From: Oscillospiraceae bacterium | GTDB taxonomy: Bacteria > Bacillota > Clostridia > Oscillospirales > Acutalibacteraceae | Assembly: GCA_015065425.1 (NCBI GenBank) | Contig: SVQH01000011.1 | Location: 1-64,000 of the forward strand | Length of the DNA stretch: 64,000 nucleotides | Direction: 5' to 3' | Shown here: positions 1-7,082 of the stretch, one piece after another | How the letters are laid out: every line of letters begins with the position of its first letter | Numbering within the stretch: the stretch's first letter is position 1 | Translations under genes and position numbers: made by a program | The notes under the pieces: model-generated | The model's database searches: none | Told to the model about the DNA's origin: nothing | Seen by the model: the letters and a program-made list of their open reading frames with translations, nothing else

Positions 1-96
1 CTCACAATAATAAATAGTTATTGTAAGATTACTGATGTAGCAAATACAGTACTGGATGATCACAAAGCAAGTAAAATACATGTATTACAAAGATTT

Positions 97-128
97 GAGG
101 GACAATGCCTAAAAAAGCATTGCCCCTC
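97..128. terminator. Hairpin, possible weak terminator
   Basis: A 12-bp stem (97-108 with 117-128, one mismatch) encloses an 8-nt A-rich loop. No strong U tract follows on either strand, so terminator function is uncertain. It lies just beyond the stop of a degraded minus-strand reading frame. Confidence 0.35.
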
Positions 129-137
129 ATTTTGCCA

Positions 138-317
138 TTATTCGTCTTCAAATTCTTCGAGCCACAGGTTAAAGGAAGTCTTGGGTATCATATAGAACCG
201 TTCGACCTTCACTACTGCAAACGGATACTTCACTTCGTATACTCTTGTTTAATAAACATATACGTTGTAGTTTTGAGAAGCCTTAACATTTACTGTGCTT
301 CTTTTAAAAAATACATC
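138..317 (-). pseudogene. Degraded C-terminal coding remnant, unidentified
   Basis: On the minus strand an open stretch ends with a protein-like tail (...KTSFNLWLEEFEDE, stop at 138-140). It is interrupted by an in-frame TAA at 249-251, and another stop lies at 318-320. The composition looks like the end of a real beta-rich protein, but no start codon or ribosome binding site is connected to it. I do not recognise the family. It is best read as gene debris in an accessory patch. It could also be chance, so confidence is low. Confidence 0.25.
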
Positions 318-477
318 TTACTACTCAGATGATCTATGTCAAGCATCTATGTTCTCTTTTCACAGTTTTCAAAAGTCAAATAAGATAATCGTTTCAACCA
401 AAGAAGAGCAAAGTATTTAGTAATTTGAAACCAGATTGCTGTTATATAAAACTTCATAATTGCTTGTTTACATAGAA
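318..477. other. AT-rich gap, nothing recognised
   Basis: This stretch between the coding remnant and the two-TM gene has no open frame with a plausible start, no hairpin with a U tract and no convincing promoter on either strand. Confidence 0.5.
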
Positions 478-1194
478 TTATTCAGCTATATCTCTTTCAT
501 AAACCACATCTCCCATATAAACTGGTTTACCATCAGCAGAACAACAATGCCAGAATTTACCGACCATCTTGCTCGGCCTTTCCTTGGGCTGCTGTTTTTT
601 TGTGTCTATACACATACTCTCAAAACCATATCTTTTTTCAGGATATCCTTTGTCCTGTAAACTAGCATAATACTCTACTGCATACAGAATATCCAGGTTG
701 CTACCATTCCAATCACATAATAACGAATACCATTTAAAGCCTTCCCCTACGGAATCTTTTATTTTTATCTTGTCACATGTTTGTTCTATTATCACAGGTG
801 ACAATTCGCTATGTTTAGTGTTAATGCTCGAGAGTCCACTCTTATCTAAATACTGCGTATAATAAGTAGTATCTTTCCATGCTCCGCTAATGTCGTACTC
901 GGGATATTTCTTTTTCCAGCCTTTTTCGTTTACATATTTAAGTGCGAAACTATAAACGCCAAATACTATTGCCGCAGGCGCAATCATATCAAGCAAAATC
1001 TCAAGTATTAAATTGAAAATAAGTGCATTATCTTGTGTAATAATTTGAATTTGATTAGTTGCCAAAACACCTATGTATTTCGCAATTAGTTCATTTAGTT
1101 CAAAAAAGGCCAAAGATAGCAAAAGCCAAATCGGAACTAAAATAATTTGGAGTCTTGTTTTCCATTTTTTATAATATTCCTTTAATTCTTTCAT
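478..1194 (-). CDS. Two-TM beta-rich protein, Cap15/S-2TMbeta-like
   Basis: The protein has 238 residues. Two hydrophobic helices (about 15-36 and 58-88) are followed by a soluble C-terminal domain. The soluble part carries DISGAWK (101-107), IEQTCDKIKI (136-145), RYGFESMCID (188-197), MVGKFW (210-215) and GDVVYER (228-234). This order matches, by eye, the Cap15 family (SMODS-associated 2TM beta-strand-rich effectors), in which a cyclic-nucleotide-sensing beta barrel controls membrane disruption in CBASS immunity. The start overlaps the upstream SDR gene by 26 nt, with GGAGG directly against the ATG, so translation is probably coupled. No CD-NTase gene is visible, although the window ends 478 bp away. 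The gene is more AT-rich than the core genes and looks acquired. The family assignment is from memory; function is inferred. Confidence 0.6.
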   Translation of the reverse strand: MKELKEYYKKWKTRLQIILVPIWLLLSLAFFELNELIAKYIGVLATNQIQIITQDNALIFNLILEILLDMIAPAAIVFGVYSFALKYVNEKGWKKKYPEYDISGAWKDTTYYTQYLDKSGLSSINTKHSELSPVIIEQTCDKIKIKDSVGEGFKWYSLLCDWNGSNLDILYAVEYYASLQDKGYPEKRYGFESMCIDTKKQQPKERPSKMVGKFWHCCSADGKPVYMGDVVYERDIAE

Positions 1195-1927
1195 CCTCCG
1201 ACTCCTCCCAAATTATATTTCTCTCATAGTAACCTTTATGATAAAACGAATCACTATATTTGAATAAACCAATTACATTTCCATTTGATAAACCAGTAAG
1301 GTTTTCTGTCGTTCTTTCAATACATTCAGTTAATTCAGCCAGAGTTGGATAATTCTCATGATACTCTTCCGGCTTAGTGCTTATAACGCTATTCGTTTTT
1401 ATCGAAGGTAATGCAAACGCATTACATATGATGTTATTTTTCGATTGTTCATTGGCAATGCATTTAATCAAACATTCTACCGCTGCCTTCGCTGATGTAA
1501 ACGCTGCCATATCAGGGTAATTATATTTGACTGAATTACAACTAAACGCTATAAACTTGCCACCACCAACTGTTTTCATAAGTGGAATTAATGACTTCAT
1601 AACACCAAACAAAGTCACATAATGACTATTAATTTGTGAAACAACCTCAGAAAAAGCCGTATTTGTTATACTCTTATGCTTCCAAAAATCGCCCACACTA
1701 TGTATTACCGTAAAAGGCGTCGTGAATCTTTTTTCGACAAAATTTCTCAAGCATAACAAATCATTTTCATTAGTCAAGTCAACCTTATCTAGCCAGTCAA
1801 TTTCATCAACAATGCCCCTTTTTTGAGACCGCGAAACCAGCAATACCCTATGTCCACGTGCGATGAGATGCTTTGCAAGCGCAGCCCCAATTTCAGAATT
1901 TGCGCCCATTATTATGTAATTACTCAT
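1169..1927 (-). CDS. SDR-fold protein with Phe in place of catalytic Tyr
   Basis: The protein has 252 residues. The start at 1927 is set by GGGAGG eight bases upstream. The N-terminal Rossmann motif reads GANSEIGAA (8-16). A typical NNAG-equivalent region and a catalytic-Ser region (AFSCNS, 127-132) follow. The YxxxK motif reads FTSAK (143-147), so Lys is kept but the catalytic Tyr is Phe. The fold should bind NAD(P), but classical dehydrogenase activity is doubtful; a nucleotide-sensing or scaffolding role is possible (inference). It overlaps the two-TM gene downstream, so the pair is almost certainly one operon. It lies about 200 bp downstream of the truncated uvrB, on the same strand. Confidence 0.75.
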   Translation of the reverse strand: MSNYIIMGANSEIGAALAKHLIARGHRVLLVSRSQKRGIVDEIDWLDKVDLTNENDLLCLRNFVEKRFTTPFTVIHSVGDFWKHKSITNTAFSEVVSQINSHYVTLFGVMKSLIPLMKTVGGGKFIAFSCNSVKYNYPDMAAFTSAKAAVECLIKCIANEQSKNNIICNAFALPSIKTNSVISTKPEEYHENYPTLAELTECIERTTENLTGLSNGNVIGLFKYSDSFYHKGYYERNIIWEESEDERIKGIL

Positions 1928-2014
1928 ATGCCCTCCCAATTGAACTGTTATCTACATATTTTATATTTACAATTAAAGTAGTACTCTATATTCTTTTGAC
2001 GAATTTGGCCACTC

Positions 2015-2121
2015 GTCCATATAGTCCAAACAAGTTATTTTTGTCCAATCAGTCCATATTTGACCGTTTTTTCCAGACAAAACGATGAAATTTGGACGAG
2101 ATAAGTCCGAATCTCAGTCCA
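2015..2121. repeat. GTCCA-N4-GTCCA repeat cluster at the uvrB junction
   Basis: GTCCA occurs at 2015, 2024, 2043 and 2052, forming two GTCCA-N4-GTCCA pairs 28 bp apart. An inverted copy (TTTGGAC, 2091-2097), GTCC at 2105 and GTCCA at 2117 follow. The cluster sits between the SDR gene and the point where uvrB homology ends. Such arrays are typical of recombinase arm sites or multi-site operators; which applies here is not known. Confidence 0.5.
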
Positions 2122-2128
2122 TCCCATT

Positions 2129-2401
2129 TTAGGAGACAAAATATTCAACTGCATTTTCGGGAAAGAACTCTCTGAACTCGGAACATAACTGTGACGCAAG
2201 GGTTTTGTTATGTGCAAGAACAAGGGTGGGACGGTTTACTTCTGCTATAATGTTTGCCATTGTAAATGTCTTACCCGAACCCGTGACACCTAAAAGTGTC
2301 TGCTCTTTATACCCTTTATTTATACCGTCAACAAGTTCTTTTATAGCCTCGGGCTGATCGCCCATGGGTTTATATTCTGATACAAGCTTAAATTTTTCCA
2401 T
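2129..2401 (-). pseudogene. uvrB: uvrB, 5' fragment only
   Basis: The 90 encoded residues are the start of UvrB, the DNA-damage recognition helicase-like subunit of excision repair. The initial [18 protein letters not shown] region, the Walker A loop GVTGSGKT (39-46) and LAHNKTLA are intact. Homology stops at AVEYFVS, where the family normally continues YYDYYQPEAY; here a stop follows within two codons. Full UvrB is about 650 residues, so more than 85 percent is missing, including the beta-hairpin and the helicase core. The promoter and LexA-like site are intact. The break coincides with the edge of the AT-rich patch, which suggests insertion or rearrangement; an intact uvrB may lie elsewhere. 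Confidence 0.9.
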
Positions 2402-2430
2402 ACCGTCACCGTAAAAAATGATATGTTGTT

Positions 2431-2482
2431 ATTATACCAAAAAACATTTTAAAAGTAAACACCAAAAAATGAACAAATGTTC
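2431..2482 (-). promoter_or_regulatory. uvrB promoter with LexA/SOS box
   Basis: On the minus strand, -35 TTTACT (2454-2459) and -10 TATAAT (2431-2436) are separated by 17 bp. GAACAAATGTTC (2471-2482) lies just upstream and matches the Firmicutes LexA consensus GAAC-N4-GTTC. This fits uvrB as an SOS gene. Because uvrB is truncated, transcripts would run into the SDR/two-TM module. Confidence 0.75.
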
Positions 2483-2500
2483 TTGCTTTAACAAAAAAAT

Positions 2501-2528
2501 TCACGGCAAGGACCGCTCCCTGCCGTGA
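2501..2528 (-). terminator. Rho-independent terminator of rhodanese-bcp
   Basis: An 8-bp GC-rich stem (2501-2508 with 2521-2528), extended by two further pairs, is followed on the minus strand by seven U residues. It starts 8 bp past the bcp stop codon. Confidence 0.85.
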
Positions 2529-2535
2529 TTTTTAA

Positions 2536-2988
2536 TTAAAGCAAAGCCAGAATTTCTGCTGCATTTGTATCGGGCTTTACATCGGGCATCACCTTTTCGA
2601 TATTACCATTTTCATCTATGATGAAGGTTGTGCGTACAACTCCCATGCTGACTTTTCCGCAACGCTTCTTCTCCTGCCACACACCGTATTTTTCTATGGC
2701 ATCCCTTTCGGGGTCAGAAAGAAGAATAAAAGGAAGGTTATTCTTTTCGGCAAATTTCAGATGCGATGCAACACTGTCTTTACTTATTCCTATGACCTGT
2801 ACATTTTTTTGTCTGAATTCATCATAAGCAGATGCGAATGCACAAGCCTGACGGGTGCATCCCGGAGTATTATCCTTGGGATAAAAATATAATACTACCT
2901 TCTGCCCTGCAAACTCGGAAAGCGATATCTCATTTCCGTTTTTATCCTTCAGCAAAAAATCAGGAGCCTTTGAACCTGTCTTTAACAT
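2536..2988 (-). CDS. bcp: Thiol peroxidase, Bcp/PrxQ family
   Basis: This 150-residue peroxiredoxin reduces hydrogen peroxide and organic peroxides with thioredoxin as electron donor, in the cytoplasm. The active-site segment reads PKDNTPGCTRQAC, giving the peroxidatic Cys44 and the resolving Cys49 five residues later, as in PrxQ-type enzymes. The length is normal for the family. It begins 4 bp after the rhodanese stop, so the two form one operon. A thioredoxin gene, its likely reductant, lies 3 kb away behind a promoter with the same regulatory palindrome. Confidence 0.93.
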   Translation of the reverse strand: MLKTGSKAPDFLLKDKNGNEISLSEFAGQKVVLYFYPKDNTPGCTRQACAFASAYDEFRQKNVQVIGISKDSVASHLKFAEKNNLPFILLSDPERDAIEKYGVWQEKKRCGKVSMGVVRTTFIIDENGNIEKVMPDVKPDTNAAEILALL

Positions 2989-2992
2989 AATA

Positions 2993-3313
2993 TCACCCTT
3001 TCACTGTTTTTCCTTTATAAGAGCCAATACCGCCTATATCCTTGATATCAGTATATCCGAGACTTCTCAGAAGTGCAGCGGCTCTTGCACTTCGTCCTCC
3101 TGAAAGACAATGTACATAAACGGGAGTGGATTTATCGGGAATTTTAATTTCTATCCCGTGAAGCACATCAAGAGGAATATTTATACTTCCTTCAATATGC
3201 CGTTCATTGTACTCATCCTGTGTTCTCACATCAAGAAGAACTGCACCTGCAGTATTTCTGAATTCTTCGACTCCGCTATTTATATCATTTTTATGAAAGA
3301 AACTGAATAACAT
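2993..3313 (-). CDS. Single-domain rhodanese-like protein
   Basis: The protein has 106 residues. The start at 3313 is chosen over upstream codons because AAAGGAGGA sits 7-8 bases before it and the TATAAT box lies within any longer version. The rhodanese active loop is CLSGGR (Cys plus five residues ending in Arg), and DVRTQDEYNERHI is the usual CH2A motif. Such proteins carry persulfide sulfur or act in sulfide and thiol homeostasis. It is first in an operon with bcp, and its promoter carries a Crp-like palindrome. Confidence 0.88.
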   Translation of the reverse strand: MLFSFFHKNDINSGVEEFRNTAGAVLLDVRTQDEYNERHIEGSINIPLDVLHGIEIKIPDKSTPVYVHCLSGGRSARAAALLRSLGYTDIKDIGGIGSYKGKTVKG

Positions 3314-3337
3314 TGTAATTCCTCCTTTTCTGCTTAT

Positions 3338-3385
3338 ATTATATCTTGTTAAAAAGAGAGTTTTCCGTGACAAAGTCACAAAAAA
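3338..3385 (-). promoter_or_regulatory. Rhodanese-bcp promoter with Crp/Fnr palindrome
   Basis: A TATAAT -10 box (3338-3343) has no recognisable -35 hexamer. GTGACAAAGTCAC (3367-3379) is centred about 42 bp upstream of the expected start site. The 24 bp at 3362-3385 are identical to 6143-6166 before thioredoxin. This is the geometry of a class II activator site for the adjacent Crp/Fnr regulator. Confidence 0.7.
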
Positions 3386-3414
3386 TTGACATTTTAACAA
3401 AAAGGCGGTAAAAT

Positions 3415-5085
3415 TTAATCACACTCAGTACAGATGTACTCGGGAACTGTTTTTTCATTTATCACTGACTCGTAAAGTCTCCATCCTCCTGCAAGATTGA
3501 AGCATTCATAACCTCTTCCCGTAAGTATCCTGCATGCAATATATGAACGAAGTCCCGAGTGACAATGGACATAAACGGGCTTATCCTTAGGTATTTCATC
3601 AATACGGCTTCTGAGAGAATCAAGAGGAATATTAATAAATCCGTCTATTTTACCTCTTGATACTTCAAGAGGAGTTCTTGTATCAAGAAGGGTTACACTG
3701 CCGTCACGGGGAAGGTCTTTTACATCCTCGGGGAAGAACTGCTTTATTTTCCCCGTAATTACATTTTCGGCAACAAAGCCCAGCATATTGACGGGATCCT
3801 TCGCACTTGAAAACGGCGGAGCATAGCAAAGCTCAAGGTCTTTAAGGACGGTTATTTTTGCACCGAGTCTCAAAGCAGCGGCAATGACATCAATACGCTT
3901 ATCAACGCCTTCAAAGCCGACAGCCTGAGCACCGAGTATCCTGTGGGTTGTCTTTTCCCAAAGTATTTTTATTGACATATTTGTTCCGCCGGGATAATAT
4001 GATGCATGAGGGGCTGAATATATATATGTCTTATCGTAAGAAATATTATTCTCAAGTGCTGTTTTTTCATTTATACCTGTTGTTGCCACTGTCATATCAA
4101 AGAGCTTCAGAACAGACGAGCCTTGCGTTCCCGTATATTCTGAAGGAATACCGCAGATATTATCGGCGGCTATTCTGCCCTGCTTGTTTGCAGGTCCCGC
4201 AAGAGGAATGAAGCCCTCTTTTCCGCTGACAAAGTTTTCACAGGCAACAGCATCTCCCACAGCATATATATCGTGGATATTGGTTCTCATCTGTCTGTCT
4301 GTAATTACTGAGCCCTTACCGTTGATAGTGATTCCGCAATCAGCAGCAAGTGAAGTATCGGGTCTTACACCTACGGACATTATTATCATGTCTGCAGATA
4401 TCTCACCCTTCTGAAGAATAATATTTTTTCCGTTGATTTCGGCAACACCGTTGTTTAGATACAGTTTTATGCCTTTTTCTCTTATATATCTGTGAACATC
4501 CGCAGCCATATCGAAATCAAGAGGAGCAATAAGATGGTCGGAAAGCTCTGCTATGCTTACGGAAAGTCCTGCATTTTTCAGATTTTCAGCCATTTCCACA
4601 CCGATATATCCGCCGCCTATAACAAGTGCGGAGGAAGGCTTTTCCTTCTCAATATATTCTTTTATTCTGTAAGTATCGGGTATGTTTCTCAAAGTGAATA
4701 CATCGGCAGTTTCAATACCCTTTACAGGAGGAATTATCGGCTTTGCTCCGGGAGACAATATAAGTTTATCGTAACTTTCATCATAGATTTCTCCCGATAT
4801 TACATTTTTTACGGTAACACTCTTTTTCTCTGCATCTATTTTTACGGCTTCACTGTTGACTCTTACCTCCACATTGAATCTTGACCTGAAGCTTTCGGGG
4901 GTCTGCAGGGTAAGTTTTTCCTTTTCTTTAATAACACCGCCGATATAATACGGCAGACCGCAGTTTGCAAAGGAGACATACTCTCCTTTTTCAAGAATTA
5001 TTATTTCGGCATTTTCATCAAGTCTTCTGAGTCTTGCAGCAGCTGAAGCACCGCCTGCAACACCGCCTATAATTAATACTTTCAT
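3415..5085 (-). CDS. CoA-disulfide-reductase-like flavoprotein with rhodanese tail
   Basis: The protein has 556 residues. The start at 5085 is preceded by AAAGAGG and begins directly at the FAD-binding motif (VLIIGGVAGGASAAARL). The active-site segment SFANCGLPY places the redox Cys at 42, diagnostic of the CoADR/NADH oxidase/polysulfide reductase group. A second dinucleotide motif (VIGGGYIGVEMAE) binds NAD(P)H. The C-terminal 90 residues form a rhodanese domain with active loop CHSGLR. Such fusions reduce CoA disulfides, CoA persulfides or polysulfides. It is divergent from the Crp/Fnr gene, with only 30 bp between start codons, so each promoter must lie inside the other coding region. Confidence 0.87.
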   Translation of the reverse strand: MKVLIIGGVAGGASAAARLRRLDENAEIIILEKGEYVSFANCGLPYYIGGVIKEKEKLTLQTPESFRSRFNVEVRVNSEAVKIDAEKKSVTVKNVISGEIYDESYDKLILSPGAKPIIPPVKGIETADVFTLRNIPDTYRIKEYIEKEKPSSALVIGGGYIGVEMAENLKNAGLSVSIAELSDHLIAPLDFDMAADVHRYIREKGIKLYLNNGVAEINGKNIILQKGEISADMIIMSVGVRPDTSLAADCGITINGKGSVITDRQMRTNIHDIYAVGDAVACENFVSGKEGFIPLAGPANKQGRIAADNICGIPSEYTGTQGSSVLKLFDMTVATTGINEKTALENNISYDKTYIYSAPHASYYPGGTNMSIKILWEKTTHRILGAQAVGFEGVDKRIDVIAAALRLGAKITVLKDLELCYAPPFSSAKDPVNMLGFVAENVITGKIKQFFPEDVKDLPRDGSVTLLDTRTPLEVSRGKIDGFINIPLDSLRSRIDEIPKDKPVYVHCHSGLRSYIACRILTGRGYECFNLAGGWRLYESVINEKTVPEYICTECD

Positions 5086-5115
5086 ATAAAAACCTCTTTC
5101 ATAAGGAGAATTATT

Positions 5116-5790
5116 ATGGCAAGAAAAATGTTTGAACCTGTATTCAGAGAGCTTTTTCCCTTCTGGGAAGAACTCAGCGAAACGGATAAGGAGTATATAT
5201 GCACCAACAGTACAGCACTTACATATAAAAAAGGCATAACCATACATAACGGAGAGGAGTGCTCAGGAGTAATATTTGTCCGTTCAGGCTCCCTTCGTGT
5301 ATACATCATGTCCGAAGACGGAAAAGATATAACTCTTTACAGGCTTCATGCGGGAGATATGTGTATGCTTTCTGCTTCCTGCGTTCTTCAGGCTGTAACA
5401 TTCGATGTTTTTATTGATGCGGAAGAAAACAGCGAATGCTATGTTATTGACGGATGTGCATTTTCTGAGATTTCTGAGCACATTCCCGCAATAAAGATAT
5501 TCACGCTTGAGACAGCACTCGGCAGATTCTCAGATGTTATGTGGGTCATGCAGCAGATACTGTTTATGAGTCTTGACAAGCGACTTGCAATATTTCTTTG
5601 GGATGAGTCAACAAGAACAGGAAGCGATACTATAAAACTGACTCACGAGCAGATAGCAAAATATATGGGTTCTGCCCGTGAGGTAGTTTCAAGAATGCTT
5701 AAATATTTCAAAAATGAAGGTCTGGTGGAATATTCCCGTAAGGGTGTGACTATTACCGACAAAAAGCGGCTTAAGGAATTAACCCTTTAA
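5116..5790 (+). CDS. Crp/Fnr family transcriptional regulator
   Basis: The protein has 224 residues; AAGGAG precedes the start. An effector-binding beta-roll spans about 20-115, then comes a dimer helix (about 125-155) and a winged HTH (174-215). The recognition helix reads SAREVVSRML, with Arg188, Glu189 and Arg193 placed like Arg180/Glu181/Arg185 of E. coli CRP, which read the GTGA half-site. No Fnr-type Cys cluster is seen, although six Cys lie in the sensor domain and could be redox-active. GTGAC-N3-GTCAC sites occur at two nearby promoters, so it probably activates the rhodanese-bcp and thioredoxin transcripts (inference). The 3' end overlaps trxA by 12 bp, tail to tail. Confidence 0.85.
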   Translation: MARKMFEPVFRELFPFWEELSETDKEYICTNSTALTYKKGITIHNGEECSGVIFVRSGSLRVYIMSEDGKDITLYRLHAGDMCMLSASCVLQAVTFDVFIDAEENSECYVIDGCAFSEISEHIPAIKIFTLETALGRFSDVMWVMQQILFMSLDKRLAIFLWDESTRTGSDTIKLTHEQIAKYMGSAREVVSRMLKYFKNEGLVEYSRKGVTITDKKRLKELTL

Positions 5791-6087
5791 CATGGAAAGT
5801 ATCTGTGCCTTGGGGCGTGCACCTACTGACTGAGCCACCTGTTTGCCGTCTTTTATTACCACTATCATGGGGATGCTTACAACTCCGAATTTTGCGGCAA
5901 GCTCAGGTTCATCATCCACATTTATTTTTCCTACTGCAACATCGGGGTTTTCATCTGCAATTTCATGAATAACGGGAGAAAGAAGTTTACAAGGTCCGCA
6001 CCAGTCTGCATAGAAATCAAGAAGTACAGTTTTATTTTCGTTTACCGTTTCATTGAAATTGTTTTTATTTATCTTTAATACTGACAT
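5779..6087 (-). CDS. trxA: Thioredoxin
   Basis: This is a normal-length 102-residue thioredoxin, a cytoplasmic dithiol reductant for peroxiredoxins and other targets. It contains DFYADWCGPCKLLSP with the WCGPC redox centre at about 28-32, and the conserved cis-Pro segment VVSIPMIVV. It converges on the Crp/Fnr gene and overlaps its last 12 bp. No thioredoxin reductase is in the window. The promoter carries the same palindrome as the rhodanese-bcp operon, so thioredoxin and its likely client Bcp appear to be co-regulated. Confidence 0.95.
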   Translation of the reverse strand: MSVLKINKNNFNETVNENKTVLLDFYADWCGPCKLLSPVIHEIADENPDVAVGKINVDDEPELAAKFGVVSIPMIVVIKDGKQVAQSVGARPKAQILSMLKG

Positions 6088-6119
6088 GTTTATCTGTCCT
6101 TTCTTTATTTGTTGTCTTT

Positions 6120-6166
6120 ATTATAAGCGGAAAACTTAAAAATTTCCGTGACAAAGTCACAAAAAA
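6120..6166 (-). promoter_or_regulatory. trxA promoter with Crp/Fnr palindrome
   Basis: The -10 box TATAAT is at 6120-6125, with no clear -35. GTGACAAAGTCAC lies at 6148-6160, centred about 41 bp upstream of the expected start site. The 24-bp block 6143-6166 is identical to that before the rhodanese gene. Confidence 0.7.
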
Positions 6167-6175
6167 ACGGGGCAG

Positions 6176-6856
6176 TTATTTTTTCAGCGTTTTAAGATAT
6201 TTTTTTCTCTCGTCACTTATGCGGAAGCTTTCGTTTGCCTTTGATATGGTTTTGTTGTGTACCCATTGCGAAAGAAGCCCTTTTTCAAGATACGGTAAGG
6301 TAGCCTCCCATTGTTTACTGAGTGCTGTTGCGAAATACCAGGCAATCATCATATTGATATAGTATTTTTCACTTTTTATCTCTGAAACAATACGAAGAAA
6401 CTGTTCTTCAAAATTATCATCAAGAAAATATACCATCATACATTCGATTCCGAAACGGACAGTATATTCCTTATCACTTTTCATCCATAGTAAAGCGGCA
6501 TCCCTTACTTTTTCGGGATTTTTGTTAAAAATTTTCGGTCGTATACTGTCACAGGTCGCCCAGTTATCCACAACCGGAAGCAGTCTGTCGATTTCAGAAA
6601 TAAGCTTATCAATATCTTTCATCTCACAGATAATAAATGCATGGAGATTATTTTCCTCATAATAATAATGCGGCAACTCTTTGATAAATTCTTCTGCACT
6701 TCCCTCTTTTATAAGTTCTCCTGAAAGTTTGCGAAGCACGGGTGTTCTTACCCCGATAATACGGCAGGGCTCCACCGAGGGTATAAGCTTACTGTGAAAA
6801 TCCCTGTATTTTTCATCACGCAGTAGAAAGAGACGATTCAGTATATAATCATTCAT
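6176..6856 (-). CDS. DNA alkylation repair protein, AlkD-like
   Basis: This 226-residue all-helical protein resembles the DNA alkylation repair family (AlkC/AlkD, HEAT-like repeats). Its members excise N3- and N7-alkylated purines without flipping the base. Family-like segments include GVRTPVLRKL near the N-terminus, VVDNWATCD mid-protein (the Trp/Asp region that lines the AlkD cleft) and a C-terminal SKANESFRIS. GGTGAT precedes the start. It stands alone upstream of trxA, separated by the Crp-type site. The fold is confident; the substrate is inferred from the family. Confidence 0.85.
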   Translation of the reverse strand: MNDYILNRLFLLRDEKYRDFHSKLIPSVEPCRIIGVRTPVLRKLSGELIKEGSAEEFIKELPHYYYEENNLHAFIICEMKDIDKLISEIDRLLPVVDNWATCDSIRPKIFNKNPEKVRDAALLWMKSDKEYTVRFGIECMMVYFLDDNFEEQFLRIVSEIKSEKYYINMMIAWYFATALSKQWEATLPYLEKGLLSQWVHNKTISKANESFRISDERKKYLKTLKK

Positions 6857-6911
6857 ATTATCACCAATAAGTATTTTATCAATCAGAAAAACCTTTTGTC
6901 AACCGTAATAC

Positions 6912-6940
6912 TTGACAAAAACAGGAAGTTCTGTTATTAT
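6912..6940 (+). promoter_or_regulatory. Near-consensus sigma-A promoter for a leader RNA
   Basis: TTGACA (6912-6917), a 17-bp spacer and TATTAT (6935-6940). Transcription is expected to start near 6947 and meet a terminator at 7083-7116. Confidence 0.8.
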
Positions 6941-6975
6941 TCTCAATAATAAAAAAAGAAACGAGGTGAACAGAG

Positions 6976-7065
6976 ATGACAACTGTATATGCTGTCAGAT
7001 ATGATTATGTTACCGTGATGAATTTACGGATGCCGCACTGTTTACCTTCGGACGGTCTTTTATGA
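6976..7065 (+). CDS. Possible 29-codon leader peptide
   Basis: A 29-codon frame (MTTVYAVRYDYVTVM...) starts 7 bases after GAGGTG, inside the structured leader. The ribosome binding site is part of the P1 helix, so RNA folding and translation would compete. It has no run of a single amino acid that would suggest classical attenuation. It may be incidental to the RNA structure. Confidence 0.3.
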   Translation: MTTVYAVRYDYVTVMNLRMPHCLPSDGLL

Positions 7066-7082
7066 TTTTCCGTAAATAACGG

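Noticed and set aside
105..332. A 75-codon plus-strand frame at the left edge
   Set aside because: No ribosome site, Phe/Ile/Leu/Tyr-rich low-complexity translation, and it overlaps a minus-strand remnant with a more protein-like sequence.
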